Source: Pigmentiphaga sp. H8
GTDB lineage: Bacteria; Pseudomonadota; Gammaproteobacteria; Burkholderiales; Burkholderiaceae_B
Length of the DNA stretch: 64,000 nt
Assembly: GCF_003854895.1 (NCBI RefSeq)
Contig: NZ_CP033966.1
Location: 3,782,001-3,846,000, forward strand
Direction of reading: 5' to 3'
A program made the translations under genes and the position numbers. Every line of letters starts with the position of its first letter. The first letter of the stretch is position 1. Positions 50,068-58,926 of this stretch are shown one piece after another. The notes beneath the pieces are model-generated. The model did no database searches. It saw only the letters and a program-made list of their open reading frames with translations, and was not told the DNA's origin.

Positions 50068-51651
50068 ATGGGCAACCAGAACGACAACGAGGCGGGAATG
50101 AACGGCAGGCCGAATATCCTTCACATCATGGCAGATCAATTGACCGCCTTCGCGCTTCGCGCGTATGGCAACCGCGTCTGCCAGACCCCTCATCTCGATG
50201 CGCTCGCCGCGCGCGGCACGATGTTCGAGAACTGCTACTGCAACTTCCCCGTCTGCGCGCCTTCGCGCGCGTCCATGCTCACCGGACGGCTGCCGTCCAG
50301 GCTCGGGGTCTACGACAATGCCTGCGAGTTTCCATCCAGCGCGCCCACCATCGCCTATTACCTGAGCGCGCTCGGCTATCACACCAGTCTGGCGGGCAAG
50401 ATGCACTTCATCGGACCCGACCAGCTCCACGGCTACCAGGAGCGGCTGACGACCGACATCTACCCTTCGGATTTCGGCTGGACCCCGGACTGGCGGCTGA
50501 TGATTCCCGTGGCAGCCACGGGCCTGAACCTGCGCAGCGTCGTGGAGTCCGGAACCTGCCGGCGCAGCCTCCAATTGGACTATGACGACGAAGTCACGGC
50601 CCGGGCGATCCAGCGCATCTACGACTACGGACGTGACCCGGCCTGCCGCCCCTTCTTCTTCACCGTGTCGTTTACCCACCCGCACAATCCCTACGTCATC
50701 ACCGACGAATACTGGAACCGGTACGACCCCGCGGACATCGACGCTCCGCGGGTGCCGCCACCGGCCCCTGCGCAGGACGATCCGCACAGCCGCCGCCTGC
50801 GGGAGATCTACCGTTTCGACGAGTACCGCGTCGACGCCGAAGACGTCCGGCGCTCGCGCCATGCCTACTACGCCATGATCAGCTACGTCGACGACCAGGT
50901 CGGCCGCATCCTGCAGGCGTTGCGCGACATGGATCTGGAAGACGACACCGTGGTGGTGTTCACTTCCGATCATGGCGACATGCTGGGCGAGCGAGGGCTC
51001 TGGTACAAATGGACGCTGCTCGAAGGCGCGGTCCGCATCCCCTTGATCGTCGCCACACCGGGACAGCTGCCAGGACGGGTCCGCGATCCGGTGTCGCTGC
51101 TGGACCTGCTGCCCACGTTGATGGACCTGGGAGGAGGTCGGGACCTGCAACCGGTGTCGGACATGGAAGGCGAAAGCCTGCTGCCCTGGCTGGAAGGCCG
51201 CCAGCGCCCCCGCCCCGATCGCCCGGTATTCGCGGAAATGAATGCCGACGGCGCGCTGGGCCCCTGCCTGATGGTACGCCGCGGTCCGTGGAAATACATC
51301 TACGCGGAAAGCGACCCTCCCCAGTTGTTCCAGGTGGAGGACGATCCCGACGAGACGCGAAATCTTGCGGGCCGTGGCGAAACCCTGCGCATCGAGCAGG
51401 AACTGCATGCGCTGGTGCATGGCCATTGGGATACCGCCCGGCTGGCGAAAGACATGGTGACGAGCGCCGGACAGAGATTGTTCATCCAGCGCACCCGCCA
51501 GGCCGGGCAGTTCCCCCCCTGGGACTACGAGCCACGCCGGGACGCCTCCCGCCAATTCGTGCGCAGCGGCGAGAACGGATCGGCCACGGAGGCCAAAGGC
51601 AGAGCGAGGTATCCTTTCGTGGCACCGAAGCCTCCCGACTCCCGCCGCTGA
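50068..51651 (+). CDS. Choline-sulfatase-like sulfatase
   Basis: A 527-residue type I sulfatase. PNILHIMADQLTAFALRAYG carries the metal-binding Asp. The formylglycine site is Cys63 in VCAPSRASMLTGRLPSR, and GYHTSLAGKMHFIGPDQLHGY and FFTVSFTHPHNPYV follow. The C-terminal segment GQFPPWDYEPRRDASRQFVR closely fits the choline-sulfatase C-terminal domain. Such enzymes release choline and sulfate from choline-O-sulfate in the cytoplasm; no signal peptide is seen. No betA, betB or betI is near, so another sulfate ester is possible. ATG 50098 with GAGG upstream is an alternative start. Confidence 0.8.
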   Translation: MGNQNDNEAGMNGRPNILHIMADQLTAFALRAYGNRVCQTPHLDALAARGTMFENCYCNFPVCAPSRASMLTGRLPSRLGVYDNACEFPSSAPTIAYYLSALGYHTSLAGKMHFIGPDQLHGYQERLTTDIYPSDFGWTPDWRLMIPVAATGLNLRSVVESGTCRRSLQLDYDDEVTARAIQRIYDYGRDPACRPFFFTVSFTHPHNPYVITDEYWNRYDPADIDAPRVPPPAPAQDDPHSRRLREIYRFDEYRVDAEDVRRSRHAYYAMISYVDDQVGRILQALRDMDLEDDTVVVFTSDHGDMLGERGLWYKWTLLEGAVRIPLIVATPGQLPGRVRDPVSLLDLLPTLMDLGGGRDLQPVSDMEGESLLPWLEGRQRPRPDRPVFAEMNADGALGPCLMVRRGPWKYIYAESDPPQLFQVEDDPDETRNLAGRGETLRIEQELHALVHGHWDTARLAKDMVTSAGQRLFIQRTRQAGQFPPWDYEPRRDASRQFVRSGENGSATEAKGRARYPFVAPKPPDSRR

Positions 51652-51685
51652 ACCCGGCCGCAGACCACTCCCAAAGAGAATAGCC

Positions 51686-52012
51686 ATGCTGCATGAACTT
51701 CGCATCTACCGCTGTATGCCCGGCCGCCTTGCGGACGTCGCCCGGCGCTTCGAAACCACCACGCTCGCGCTCTGGAAACGGCACGGCATCCGCCAAGCCG
51801 GCTTCTGGACCGTCTACATCGGCCAGGACAGCCAGGACCTCTACTACCTGCTGGAATGGGAAAACCTGGCGGAGCGAGAACACAAATGGAACGCCTTCGC
51901 GAGCGATCCCGAGTGGCTCGCGGCCAAGGCCGAGACCGAAAAGAACGGCCCCATCGTCGCCGCCATTTCCAACCAGATCCTGGTACCGACGGCGTTTTCC
52001 GCCATGCGCTGA
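51686..52012 (+). CDS. NIPSNAP family protein
   Basis: A 108-residue ferredoxin-like alpha+beta protein of the NIPSNAP family. MLHELRIYRCMPGRLADVARRFE, GFWTVYIGQDSQDLYYLLEWENLAERE and WNAFASDPEWLAAKAE are the usual landmarks. Bacterial NIPSNAPs often accompany catabolic genes, but their biochemical role is unknown. It is the last gene of the module, 34 bases after the sulfatase, and converges on hyuB. Confidence 0.88.
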   Translation: MLHELRIYRCMPGRLADVARRFETTTLALWKRHGIRQAGFWTVYIGQDSQDLYYLLEWENLAEREHKWNAFASDPEWLAAKAETEKNGPIVAAISNQILVPTAFSAMR

Positions 52013-52027
52013 TACGGCGCAGCGGCA

Positions 52028-53797
52028 TCAGCCCGCGGCGGCCTCCTTGCGTGCGGCGCGGTTCCGCTCGGTCGCCGGCGCATCGATCCCGCCATCGGCG
52101 CCGAACACGACGCCATAGTCGCGGATCGCCGCCTCGCGCGAGACATAACCCTGCCGCACGTCCCATTCGACGGCCGGCAGTTCTCGCTCCAACGGATCCC
52201 CCCAGCCCCCGCCACCGTTGTTGGCGGCACAGACCCGGGTCCCGGCGGGTACCTGCACCGCCACCCGCGTCCCGGTGATGGGCTGGTCCTCCCCCGGCTT
52301 GTGGATCTCGCCATGGCCAGGCATGCCGTCCTTGCCGCCGAACAGGCCCCAGGGCGGGAACTTGCTGCGGTCAAAGTCCAGGGTCGCCGTGGCGGGCGTC
52401 GGAGTCACCACCTCCATGCGGGTCCCCAGTCCGCCCCGCCAACGCCCGGCCCCGCCGGAATCGGTCACCAGTTCGAAGCGCCGGACCAGGCCCAGGCCCT
52501 CGCTTTCCTCCACTTCGATCGGCACACGGCGGCAATCGCCATGGGTAGTCGTGTGCAATGCGGACTGGCCATCGCCGCCCCAGTGCGCGCCCCAGCCGCC
52601 CAGCGTATTGCCGCCGCCCTGCCAGAACTGGCGCGTGCCGGCGTAGCGGGCGCGCACGCGCCCACGCCCGTACTGCGCGTTGTTGCCCGCCGGGATCTCG
52701 TTCGGAATAGCCTGCGAGAACGCCTTCAGGATCACGTCGATGATCGTCTTGATCGGCGTCGACCAGAGTCCCATCGCCGCGTCTTCCGAAGCACTCACCA
52801 GCGTGCCGGGCTTCAGCGCGATCTTCAACGGCCGGAACTCGCCCTCGTTGGGAAGCAGGAATGGCGCCACCGCGCCCTTGAAGGCTACCTTGGCGGCGCT
52901 CTCGCCTCCCCCCGTGGCGCCCGAGTTCAACGGCCCGGCCACCTGCGGCGGCATGTCGGTGAGATCGACCGTGATGTCCTCGTCCTCGACTACCACCGTG
53001 ACGCGGATCGGCACCGGGTCGTCGGTGATGCCGTCGCCGTCCAGGAAAGACTCTGCGTAATAGCGGCCGTTGGGAATCTGGCGGATGCGCTGGCGCACGT
53101 AGCGCTCGGACTGGTCCCAGCACTCGTGGATCGCCGCCTCGACCTGGTCCCAGCCATAGCGCGCGACCAGTTCCTCGAAGCGGCGCTTGGCCAGCTGGCA
53201 ACCCGCGATCTGCGCTTCCAGGTCGCCGAAGGTCTCGTCCGAGTGCCGGGTGTTGTAGCGGATGATGCGTTCGAGCTCGACGTCGATCTTGCCGTTCTTG
53301 TAGATCTTCGCGTTGCGGAACTGAATGCCTTCCTGGTAGATCTCGGTGGCCGGCCGAGCCTGGAAGCCGCCGCCGACATCCGGCCAGTGCGTGCGCAGCG
53401 CCGAGAAGGCGATGATGCGCCCGCCGTCGAAGATCGGGGTGTACATCACGACGTTGTTCAGGTGCTGGCCGCAGACGCCCGCGTGGTTGTTGATCAGGTA
53501 GTCGCCGTCGTGCAGGTCGTCGCCCCACATGGCCACGCCGTCGAGCACGGGCGTGCCCAGGTCGGCCACGAACGAAGGAATGCTGCCGCGGCCCTGGGCG
53601 ATGGTCTCGCCCCTGGCCGTCACCAGGCCGACGCTGTAGTCCTTGAACTCGCGGATGATGGTGGAAAACGCGGTACGCGTCAGATTGGCCTCGGTCTCGT
53701 CCATCATCGCCACCAGCGAATAGCGGATGACTTCGAGGGTGATCGGGTCGACGCGGCGCGCGCCCGGTCCGGTACGCGGCTTGGGCATGGCGGTCAT
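52028..53797 (-). CDS. hyuB: Hydantoinase B/oxoprolinase-type subunit (HyuB)
   Basis: A 589-residue HyuB subunit. Typical motifs are DPITLEVIRYSLVAMMDETEANLTRTAFSTIIREFKDYSVGL, NNHAGVCGQHLNNVVMYTPIF, SATGGGESAAKVAFKGA-like glycine-rich residues, and VAANNGGGGWGDPLERE-like residues near the end. HyuB works with HyuA in ATP-dependent opening or carboxylation of hydantoins, oxoproline or ketones. The ATG at 53797 overlaps the preceding FAH gene by four bases; an ATG at 53788 is also possible. It is the last gene of the operon. Confidence 0.9.
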   Translation of the reverse strand: MTAMPKPRTGPGARRVDPITLEVIRYSLVAMMDETEANLTRTAFSTIIREFKDYSVGLVTARGETIAQGRGSIPSFVADLGTPVLDGVAMWGDDLHDGDYLINNHAGVCGQHLNNVVMYTPIFDGGRIIAFSALRTHWPDVGGGFQARPATEIYQEGIQFRNAKIYKNGKIDVELERIIRYNTRHSDETFGDLEAQIAGCQLAKRRFEELVARYGWDQVEAAIHECWDQSERYVRQRIRQIPNGRYYAESFLDGDGITDDPVPIRVTVVVEDEDITVDLTDMPPQVAGPLNSGATGGGESAAKVAFKGAVAPFLLPNEGEFRPLKIALKPGTLVSASEDAAMGLWSTPIKTIIDVILKAFSQAIPNEIPAGNNAQYGRGRVRARYAGTRQFWQGGGNTLGGWGAHWGGDGQSALHTTTHGDCRRVPIEVEESEGLGLVRRFELVTDSGGAGRWRGGLGTRMEVVTPTPATATLDFDRSKFPPWGLFGGKDGMPGHGEIHKPGEDQPITGTRVAVQVPAGTRVCAANNGGGGWGDPLERELPAVEWDVRQGYVSREAAIRDYGVVFGADGGIDAPATERNRAARKEAAAG

Positions 53798-54798
53798 GCG
53801 GGGCTCCCTGCTGGGGGTTTCGCGACGATCGGGTTGCCGTAGCGCCCGATCCGGGGGATTTCGAACTCGATGCGGTCGCCGGGCTGCAGGAACCAGGAGC
53901 CGTCCTTTTTCTCCATGCCCGTGCCCTCGCATGTGCCGGAAGCGAACAGGTCACCGGGATAGAGCGTCTGGTCCACCGAGTAGTACTCGATGATGCGGGC
54001 GAAATCGTGGATCATGTCGGCCGTCGTGCCGTCCTGCCGCAGTTCGCCGTTGACCCACGTGCGGATCGCCACGTCGTGCGGATCCAGCCCTTCGTCGGCC
54101 GTCACGATCCACGGCCCCATCGAGGCGGCGCAATCGAAGTTCTTGTGGTGCCGCACCCAGTTCATGTCTTCGAGGTCGCTGTTCTGGTCGCGGGCGCTGT
54201 AGTCGCAGAACACCGTGTAGCCGAAGGCATGGCGCAGCGCCTGTTCGCGCGGAATATCCTTGCCCTGCGCGCCGATGATGAGGGCGATCTCGACTTCGTA
54301 GTCCAGCTTGCGGGTGCGCGATGGGTAGAGGACCGGCTCGTCGGGCCCGACCACGGTGTCGGCGAACTTGATGAAACCGGCGGGCCGCTTGGGAATCTGA
54401 GCGCTGGCCGGCATCTGCGGCCGCGTGTCGCCCGCCGCGGCACGTTCCGCATTGGCTTTCTGCGCCGCCTTGCTGTGCCCGGCGAAATTGCGGCCCATGC
54501 AGATCAGCTTGGAGCCGAGGCTGGGCAGCGGGGCCAGCAATGGCGTGGCCGCCAGGTCCATGACCAGCGGCCCGTCCGCCGTGGCGCGCGGCGCCGACCC
54601 TTCGGCCAGCACGAAGTTCAAGGCCGCGTAAGCCGCATCGAGCGCCGCCGGGCCCGCCTTGATGAAATCGAGCAGATCGGCCGGCACCTCGCCCTTGTCG
54701 GCCCCGCGCAACTGTGCCGAACGGGCGCGGTTCAGGTCGACGAGCCGTTCCCCGACGACGGCGGCGATTCGGCCGCTTCCGTATTTGGCGATTTTCAT
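53794..54798 (-). CDS. Fumarylacetoacetate hydrolase (FAH) family protein
   Basis: A 334-residue FAH-fold protein. It starts MKIAKYGSGRIAAVVGERLV, a common N-terminus for this group. The C-terminal domain has KLICMGRNFAGHSKAAQK, FIKFADTVVGPDEPVLYP, metal-binding Glu residues in KLDYEVEIALIIGAQG, and ASGTCEGTGMEKKDG. It likely hydrolyses a C-C bond of an oxo-acid formed after HyuAB acts. It sits between hyuA and hyuB, an uncommon insertion. It is clearly different in sequence from the FAH protein at 32667. Confidence 0.88.
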   Translation of the reverse strand: MKIAKYGSGRIAAVVGERLVDLNRARSAQLRGADKGEVPADLLDFIKAGPAALDAAYAALNFVLAEGSAPRATADGPLVMDLAATPLLAPLPSLGSKLICMGRNFAGHSKAAQKANAERAAAGDTRPQMPASAQIPKRPAGFIKFADTVVGPDEPVLYPSRTRKLDYEVEIALIIGAQGKDIPREQALRHAFGYTVFCDYSARDQNSDLEDMNWVRHHKNFDCAASMGPWIVTADEGLDPHDVAIRTWVNGELRQDGTTADMIHDFARIIEYYSVDQTLYPGDLFASGTCEGTGMEKKDGSWFLQPGDRIEFEIPRIGRYGNPIVAKPPAGSPA

Positions 54799-54829
54799 GG
54801 CAATTCCCGGCGGCCTTGTCGCGCGAACC

Positions 54830-56893
54830 TCATTCGCTCCATGACATCTCCAGCACGTCGTCCTCGAGCAGCCTGACGTTCCATCCCTGCGGCACGTGCG
54901 TGGTGGTCGCGTGGTCCTCGATCAGGCAAGGTCCGGGATAGGACGCACCAGCAGCCATGCCACCGCGGCGGTGCACGGCGTAAGTCTGGAAGTCGCCGGC
55001 CTGAATCGAGTAGACCTGGCGCGAGGTGGACGCCTCGTGCACGCGCGCCGACGGCACGCTGGCATCCTGCCCGTCTCCCAGCGCCGCCTGGCAGCTCACG
55101 CGCAGCGACACGATCTGCACCGGTATGGGACTGACGTGGCCGTAGCGTTCCGCATAGATCTGATCGAAGCCGCGCTGGAGCGCGGCCGGGCTCAGGTCGT
55201 CCAGCAGGCGCACCTTGACGGTCTGGTCCTGGCCACGATAGCGCATCTCGGCATAGTTCTCGAACCGCATCTCGCGCGACGCCCCCAGCTTTTCGGCTAC
55301 CGTGCCCGCCAGGCCCTGCTCGAGCGTGCGCAGCACATCGGCCAGGCCGGGAACCTCCGCTCCGTGCTCGGGCAGGTCGCAAGTCCAGGTGCGCGAGGCA
55401 TCGTAACGGGCATCGGCGTACAGCATGCCGAACGCCGAGAAGTGCGCGGGCATGCTGGGAATCAGCAGCGTCCGGATGCCCAGTTCCTCGGCAAGCTCGG
55501 CGGCATGCAACGGGCCATTGCCGCCGCAGGCCACCAGGGTGAAGTCGCGCGGATCCTTGCCACGCTCGATCGAGACGCGGCGCAACGCGCCCGACATCGT
55601 CACGTTGGCGATCCGGATGATGCCCGCGGCCATCGTGCGGGCGTCATAGCCCAGCTTCGCGCCCAGATTCCGGAGCGCCTTCATGGACAGGTCGCCGTCG
55701 ATCTTCATCTCCCCGCCCAGAAAGCGCGTGGGGTCCAGACGTCCGAGCGCGATGTTGGCGTCAGTGACGGTGGGCTGGTCGTTGCCCAGGCCATAGGCGG
55801 CCGGCCCCGGATAGGCGCCGGCGCTGCACGGCCCCACGCGCAGCGCGCCAAGCTCGTCGATCGCCGCGATGCTGCCGCCGCCGGCCCCCACCTCGACCAT
55901 GTCGACCACCGAGGTCTGCAGCGGATAGCCGTGCTCGAATCCATCCACGTAGTACAGCGAATCGAAGCTGACCACACCGTCCTGCACGAGTGCGCTCTTG
56001 GCCGTCGTGCCCCCCATGTCGAAGGTGATCAGATTGCGCCGCCCCAACTTTTCACCAAGCTTGATCGCGCCTGCGATCCCGCCGACCGGCCCCGATTCCA
56101 TCAGCAGCACGGGCAGGCGCTTGACGGTCGCGACGTCGGCCACGCCGCCGTTCGACTCCATCAGGAAAAACCGGCCCTTGAAGCCGCCTTCGGCCAGCAG
56201 CCTCTCGAGCTTGCCCAGGTAGGTGCTGACCTTGGGTCCGACGAAGGCGTTGAGCACCACCGTGGACGTGCGTTCATACTCGCGGTACTCCTGCGACAAC
56301 GTATGCGATGCCGTCACGAACCAGTCGCCACACTCGGCGGCAATCTCGGCCGCGCGCCGTTCGTGCTCGGGATTGCGATAGGAATGCAGGAAGCAGATGG
56401 CGGTGGCCTCGGCGCCCTTGTCCCGGGCCTCGGCCAGTACCTCGCGCAGTTGCGCCTCGTCCAGCGGCACGACGGCCTTGCCGTCGGCGCCCATGCGCTC
56501 GTTCGCTTCGAGCCGGAACTCGCGCGGCACGAAAGGTTCATGGCGCTTGAACAGGTAATTGAATGATTCGGTCCGGTTGCCCCGGCCGATCTCCAGGACA
56601 TCGCGAAAGCCGTCGGTGGTGATCAGGGCCGTGCGCGCGCCCTTCTTTTCCAGGCAGGCATTGATGACCAGCGTGGTGCCGTGCACGAATGTCTCGAACT
56701 CCTCGGGCGATCTGCCCAACTTGGCCAGGCAGTCGCGGATGCCGCGCGACGGATCGTCGGGCGTGGTCGACGCCTTGGCGAACCAGCGTTCGCCGGTACT
56801 CGGGTCGACCGCGGCCAGGTCGGTGAACGTGCCGCCGATGTCGACGGCGACCCGCAGCGCCGATGGCGCCGCGGACTCGGAAGGGTGGCTCAT
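54830..56893 (-). CDS. hyuA: Hydantoinase A/oxoprolinase-type subunit (HyuA)
   Basis: A 687-residue HyuA subunit. The N-terminal actin-like fold has VAVDIGGTFTDLAAVDPSTGE, FVHGTTLVINACLEKKGARTALITT and FLMESNGGVADVATVKRLP. The ATP-binding middle has ITFDMGGTTAKSALV, VEVGAGGGSIAAIDELGALRVGP and VACGGNGPLHAAELAEELG. It couples ATP hydrolysis to ring opening or carboxylation with HyuB. It lies 16 bases after the Bug gene and 31 before the FAH gene. The actual substrate is unknown. Confidence 0.92.
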   Translation of the reverse strand: MSHPSESAAPSALRVAVDIGGTFTDLAAVDPSTGERWFAKASTTPDDPSRGIRDCLAKLGRSPEEFETFVHGTTLVINACLEKKGARTALITTDGFRDVLEIGRGNRTESFNYLFKRHEPFVPREFRLEANERMGADGKAVVPLDEAQLREVLAEARDKGAEATAICFLHSYRNPEHERRAAEIAAECGDWFVTASHTLSQEYREYERTSTVVLNAFVGPKVSTYLGKLERLLAEGGFKGRFFLMESNGGVADVATVKRLPVLLMESGPVGGIAGAIKLGEKLGRRNLITFDMGGTTAKSALVQDGVVSFDSLYYVDGFEHGYPLQTSVVDMVEVGAGGGSIAAIDELGALRVGPCSAGAYPGPAAYGLGNDQPTVTDANIALGRLDPTRFLGGEMKIDGDLSMKALRNLGAKLGYDARTMAAGIIRIANVTMSGALRRVSIERGKDPRDFTLVACGGNGPLHAAELAEELGIRTLLIPSMPAHFSAFGMLYADARYDASRTWTCDLPEHGAEVPGLADVLRTLEQGLAGTVAEKLGASREMRFENYAEMRYRGQDQTVKVRLLDDLSPAALQRGFDQIYAERYGHVSPIPVQIVSLRVSCQAALGDGQDASVPSARVHEASTSRQVYSIQAGDFQTYAVHRRGGMAAGASYPGPCLIEDHATTTHVPQGWNVRLLEDDVLEMSWSE

Positions 56894-56909
56894 TGCGGGC
56901 GTGCTCTCT

Positions 56910-57878
56910 TCAGTCGATCTTGAGGTCTTTCATGCGCGCGAGATAGTTCTTGCGCGAGGCATCCAGTTGCTTCGCCAGTTCGGCGCCGCGATAGGGATAG
57001 GCTTCCATGCCGTTGATATCGAGGAACTCTTCGGCGAACGCCGGCGCATCGACGATCCTGGCGGTGTCCTCGGCAAGCTTGTCGACGATCGCCTTGGGCG
57101 TGCCCGCGGGCAGGTAGAACGAGAACACCCCGCTCGGACGGTCGAAGCTGTACCCCAGTTCGGCCAGCGTCGGGACATCGGGCAGCAGCTTGGACCGCTG
57201 GCTGCCGGTGTAGGCGATGGTCTTGATGCGGCCCTGCCTGGCCAGCGGCAGCGCGGTGCTGACGGTGGTCACCGCCATCTGTACCTGATTGGACGCCAGC
57301 GCCAGCATGAGTTCGTTGCCGCCCTTGTAGGGAATGTGCGAGAACTCGGCATCGATCCCCTTGGCGAAGGCGGCGGCGTCGAGGTGGGCGACGCTGCCGA
57401 CGCCCCAGCTTCCGTAGTTGAGGGTACCCGGTTGCTTGTGCGCCAGCGCGGCGAGTTCCTTGACGTCGTTGGCGGGAATGCCGTTGCTGATGGAGACTAC
57501 CGACCGGACCTGGGCCAGCCCGACCACCGGGATGAAGTCCTTGACCGGGTCGAACGGCAGGTTCTTCTGCAGCAGCGGCGCGGCTTCCATGTTGTTGGCC
57601 GTGCTCATGAGAATGGAATAACCGTCCGCCTCGGCCTTGGCGACCTGATTGCCGGCGATGCTGCCGGTGGCTCCGGGCCGGTTCTCGACGATGACCGGCT
57701 GGCCCCAGGCCTTGGACAACCGCTCGGCCACGCCGCGCGCCAGCAGGTCCTGCACGCCCGCGGGCGGAACGCCGATGACGATCCGCACCAGGCGCGAGGG
57801 ATAGGCCTGAGCCGAAGCCACGGCCGGCAGCACCGCCGCCAGCGCGGCCAGTGCGAGCAACGCTCTGCGAGAACTCAT
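56910..57878 (-). CDS. Bug/TctC-family periplasmic binding protein
   Basis: A 322-residue secreted protein with signal peptide LLALAALAAVLPAVASAQA (cleavage at about 24). Motifs are YPSRLVRIVIGVPPAGVQDLLAR, VIVENRPGATGSIAGNQVAKAEADGYSILM and LLQKNLPFDPVKDFIPVVGL. The canonical PxxPGG loop is PPAGV here, a small departure from other Bug proteins. It is first in the hyuA-FAH-hyuB operon and divergent from a LysR gene, so it probably captures the operon's substrate. Confidence 0.9.
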   Translation of the reverse strand: MSSRRALLALAALAAVLPAVASAQAYPSRLVRIVIGVPPAGVQDLLARGVAERLSKAWGQPVIVENRPGATGSIAGNQVAKAEADGYSILMSTANNMEAAPLLQKNLPFDPVKDFIPVVGLAQVRSVVSISNGIPANDVKELAALAHKQPGTLNYGSWGVGSVAHLDAAAFAKGIDAEFSHIPYKGGNELMLALASNQVQMAVTTVSTALPLARQGRIKTIAYTGSQRSKLLPDVPTLAELGYSFDRPSGVFSFYLPAGTPKAIVDKLAEDTARIVDAPAFAEEFLDINGMEAYPYRGAELAKQLDASRKNYLARMKDLKID

Positions 57879-57946
57879 GGGATGTCTCCTTGTGCGCCGT
57901 CTGCGTGCGGCCATGGGTATGGGGCAGATATTCAGCGAATCAGCGA

Positions 57947-57983
57947 ATTGATTCAATCGGGTCTTTTGGAAATAATTGTTCCA
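57947..57983. promoter_or_regulatory. Palindromes in the Bug-LysR divergent region
   Basis: ATTGATTCAAT (57947-57957) is a perfect 11-base palindrome. It is preceded by two copies of CAGCGAAT (57933-57940 and 57941-57948). TGGAA (57967-57971) and TTCCA (57979-57983) form an inverted repeat seven bases apart. Together they are candidate LysR contacts for the gene at 58009 and the hyu operon. Confidence 0.4.
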
Positions 57984-58008
57984 TACACGGCACAATCCAG
58001 GAGCACCG

Positions 58009-58896
58009 ATGAAGCCCGAACTGCTGCGCAATGTCGCGGTATTCGTCGAAGTGGCCAAGGCCAGGAGTTTCACCAAGGCGGCATCCGCGCTGGACCTGCC
58101 CAAGTCCACCGTCTCAAGGCGCATCCGCGAGCTGGAGCGGGACGTGGGGCTGCGCCTGCTCAAGCGCTCCACGCGCATCGTCCAACTGACCGAGGAAGGC
58201 ATGAACTATTACGCGTCATGCCGCACGCTGCTCGAAGGACTGGAAGCCACCCACGACGAATTGCTCAGCGCCCGGCACCGGGTCCAGGGACACTTGCGCG
58301 TGGCGATCCCCACCAGTTTCGCCTTGCGCCTGATCGACAACCTGCCCGCGTTTGCCGCGAAACACCCGGAACTGCACATGGAGTTCGACTTCACCATGCG
58401 CCCGGTCGACCCCGTCAGCGAAAACTGCGACATCGCGATCTGCTTCGGAGAACCGGCCGACTCCGGCCTGACGGCCAGGAAGCTGGCCGACATCCCGATG
58501 TACGTCTACGCCTCGCCGGCCTATCTCGCGGCGCACGGCGAACCGGCCGTACCGGCGGATCTGTCGACCCACACCTGCGTACTCGGCACCCGCATCGACC
58601 ACGTCGGCAACCAGGGCGTCTGGCGGCTGCGCAGCGGCCGCCGGCGCATCGAGGTCATGGTCGGAGGCACCATGTCGTTCAACAGCGTCGGCATCATCCG
58701 CCAGGTCGTGCAGGCAGGTGGTGGCCTCGCCATTCTTCCCGAGAAGCTGTGCCGGCAGGACGTACAGGAAGGCCGTCTGGTGCGCGTGCTGGACGACTGG
58801 AGCGCCCCGCCGGTGTCGGCCTACGCGCTGACGGCGACGCGGCTCATGCCCGCCAAGACGCGCGCCTTCCTCGATTTCGTTTCGGCGAATCTGTAG
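58009..58896 (+). CDS. LysR-family regulator of the hyu module
   Basis: A 295-residue LysR protein of the CrgA/AaeR-like type. The HTH is LLRNVAVFVEVAKARSFTKAASALDLPKSTVSRRIRELE (about 4-42), and the effector domain has GHLRVAIPTSFALRLIDNLPAF and CDIAICFGEPADSGLTARKL. CCAGGAG precedes ATG 58009; a TTG at 57976 would give a longer form. It is divergent from the Bug-hyuA-FAH-hyuB operon, which it likely controls, and converges on an MmgE/PrpD gene. Confidence 0.9.
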   Translation: MKPELLRNVAVFVEVAKARSFTKAASALDLPKSTVSRRIRELERDVGLRLLKRSTRIVQLTEEGMNYYASCRTLLEGLEATHDELLSARHRVQGHLRVAIPTSFALRLIDNLPAFAAKHPELHMEFDFTMRPVDPVSENCDIAICFGEPADSGLTARKLADIPMYVYASPAYLAAHGEPAVPADLSTHTCVLGTRIDHVGNQGVWRLRSGRRRIEVMVGGTMSFNSVGIIRQVVQAGGGLAILPEKLCRQDVQEGRLVRVLDDWSAPPVSAYALTATRLMPAKTRAFLDFVSANL

Positions 58897-58926
58897 CAGC
58901 GCATGCCCTGACGCTGCGGCTCGATG

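Noticed and set aside
46746..52012. Sulfatase module as a recently transferred island
   Set aside because: Only the short intergenic region is AT-rich. The genes have composition like the rest, and no integrase, direct repeats or tRNA junction was seen.
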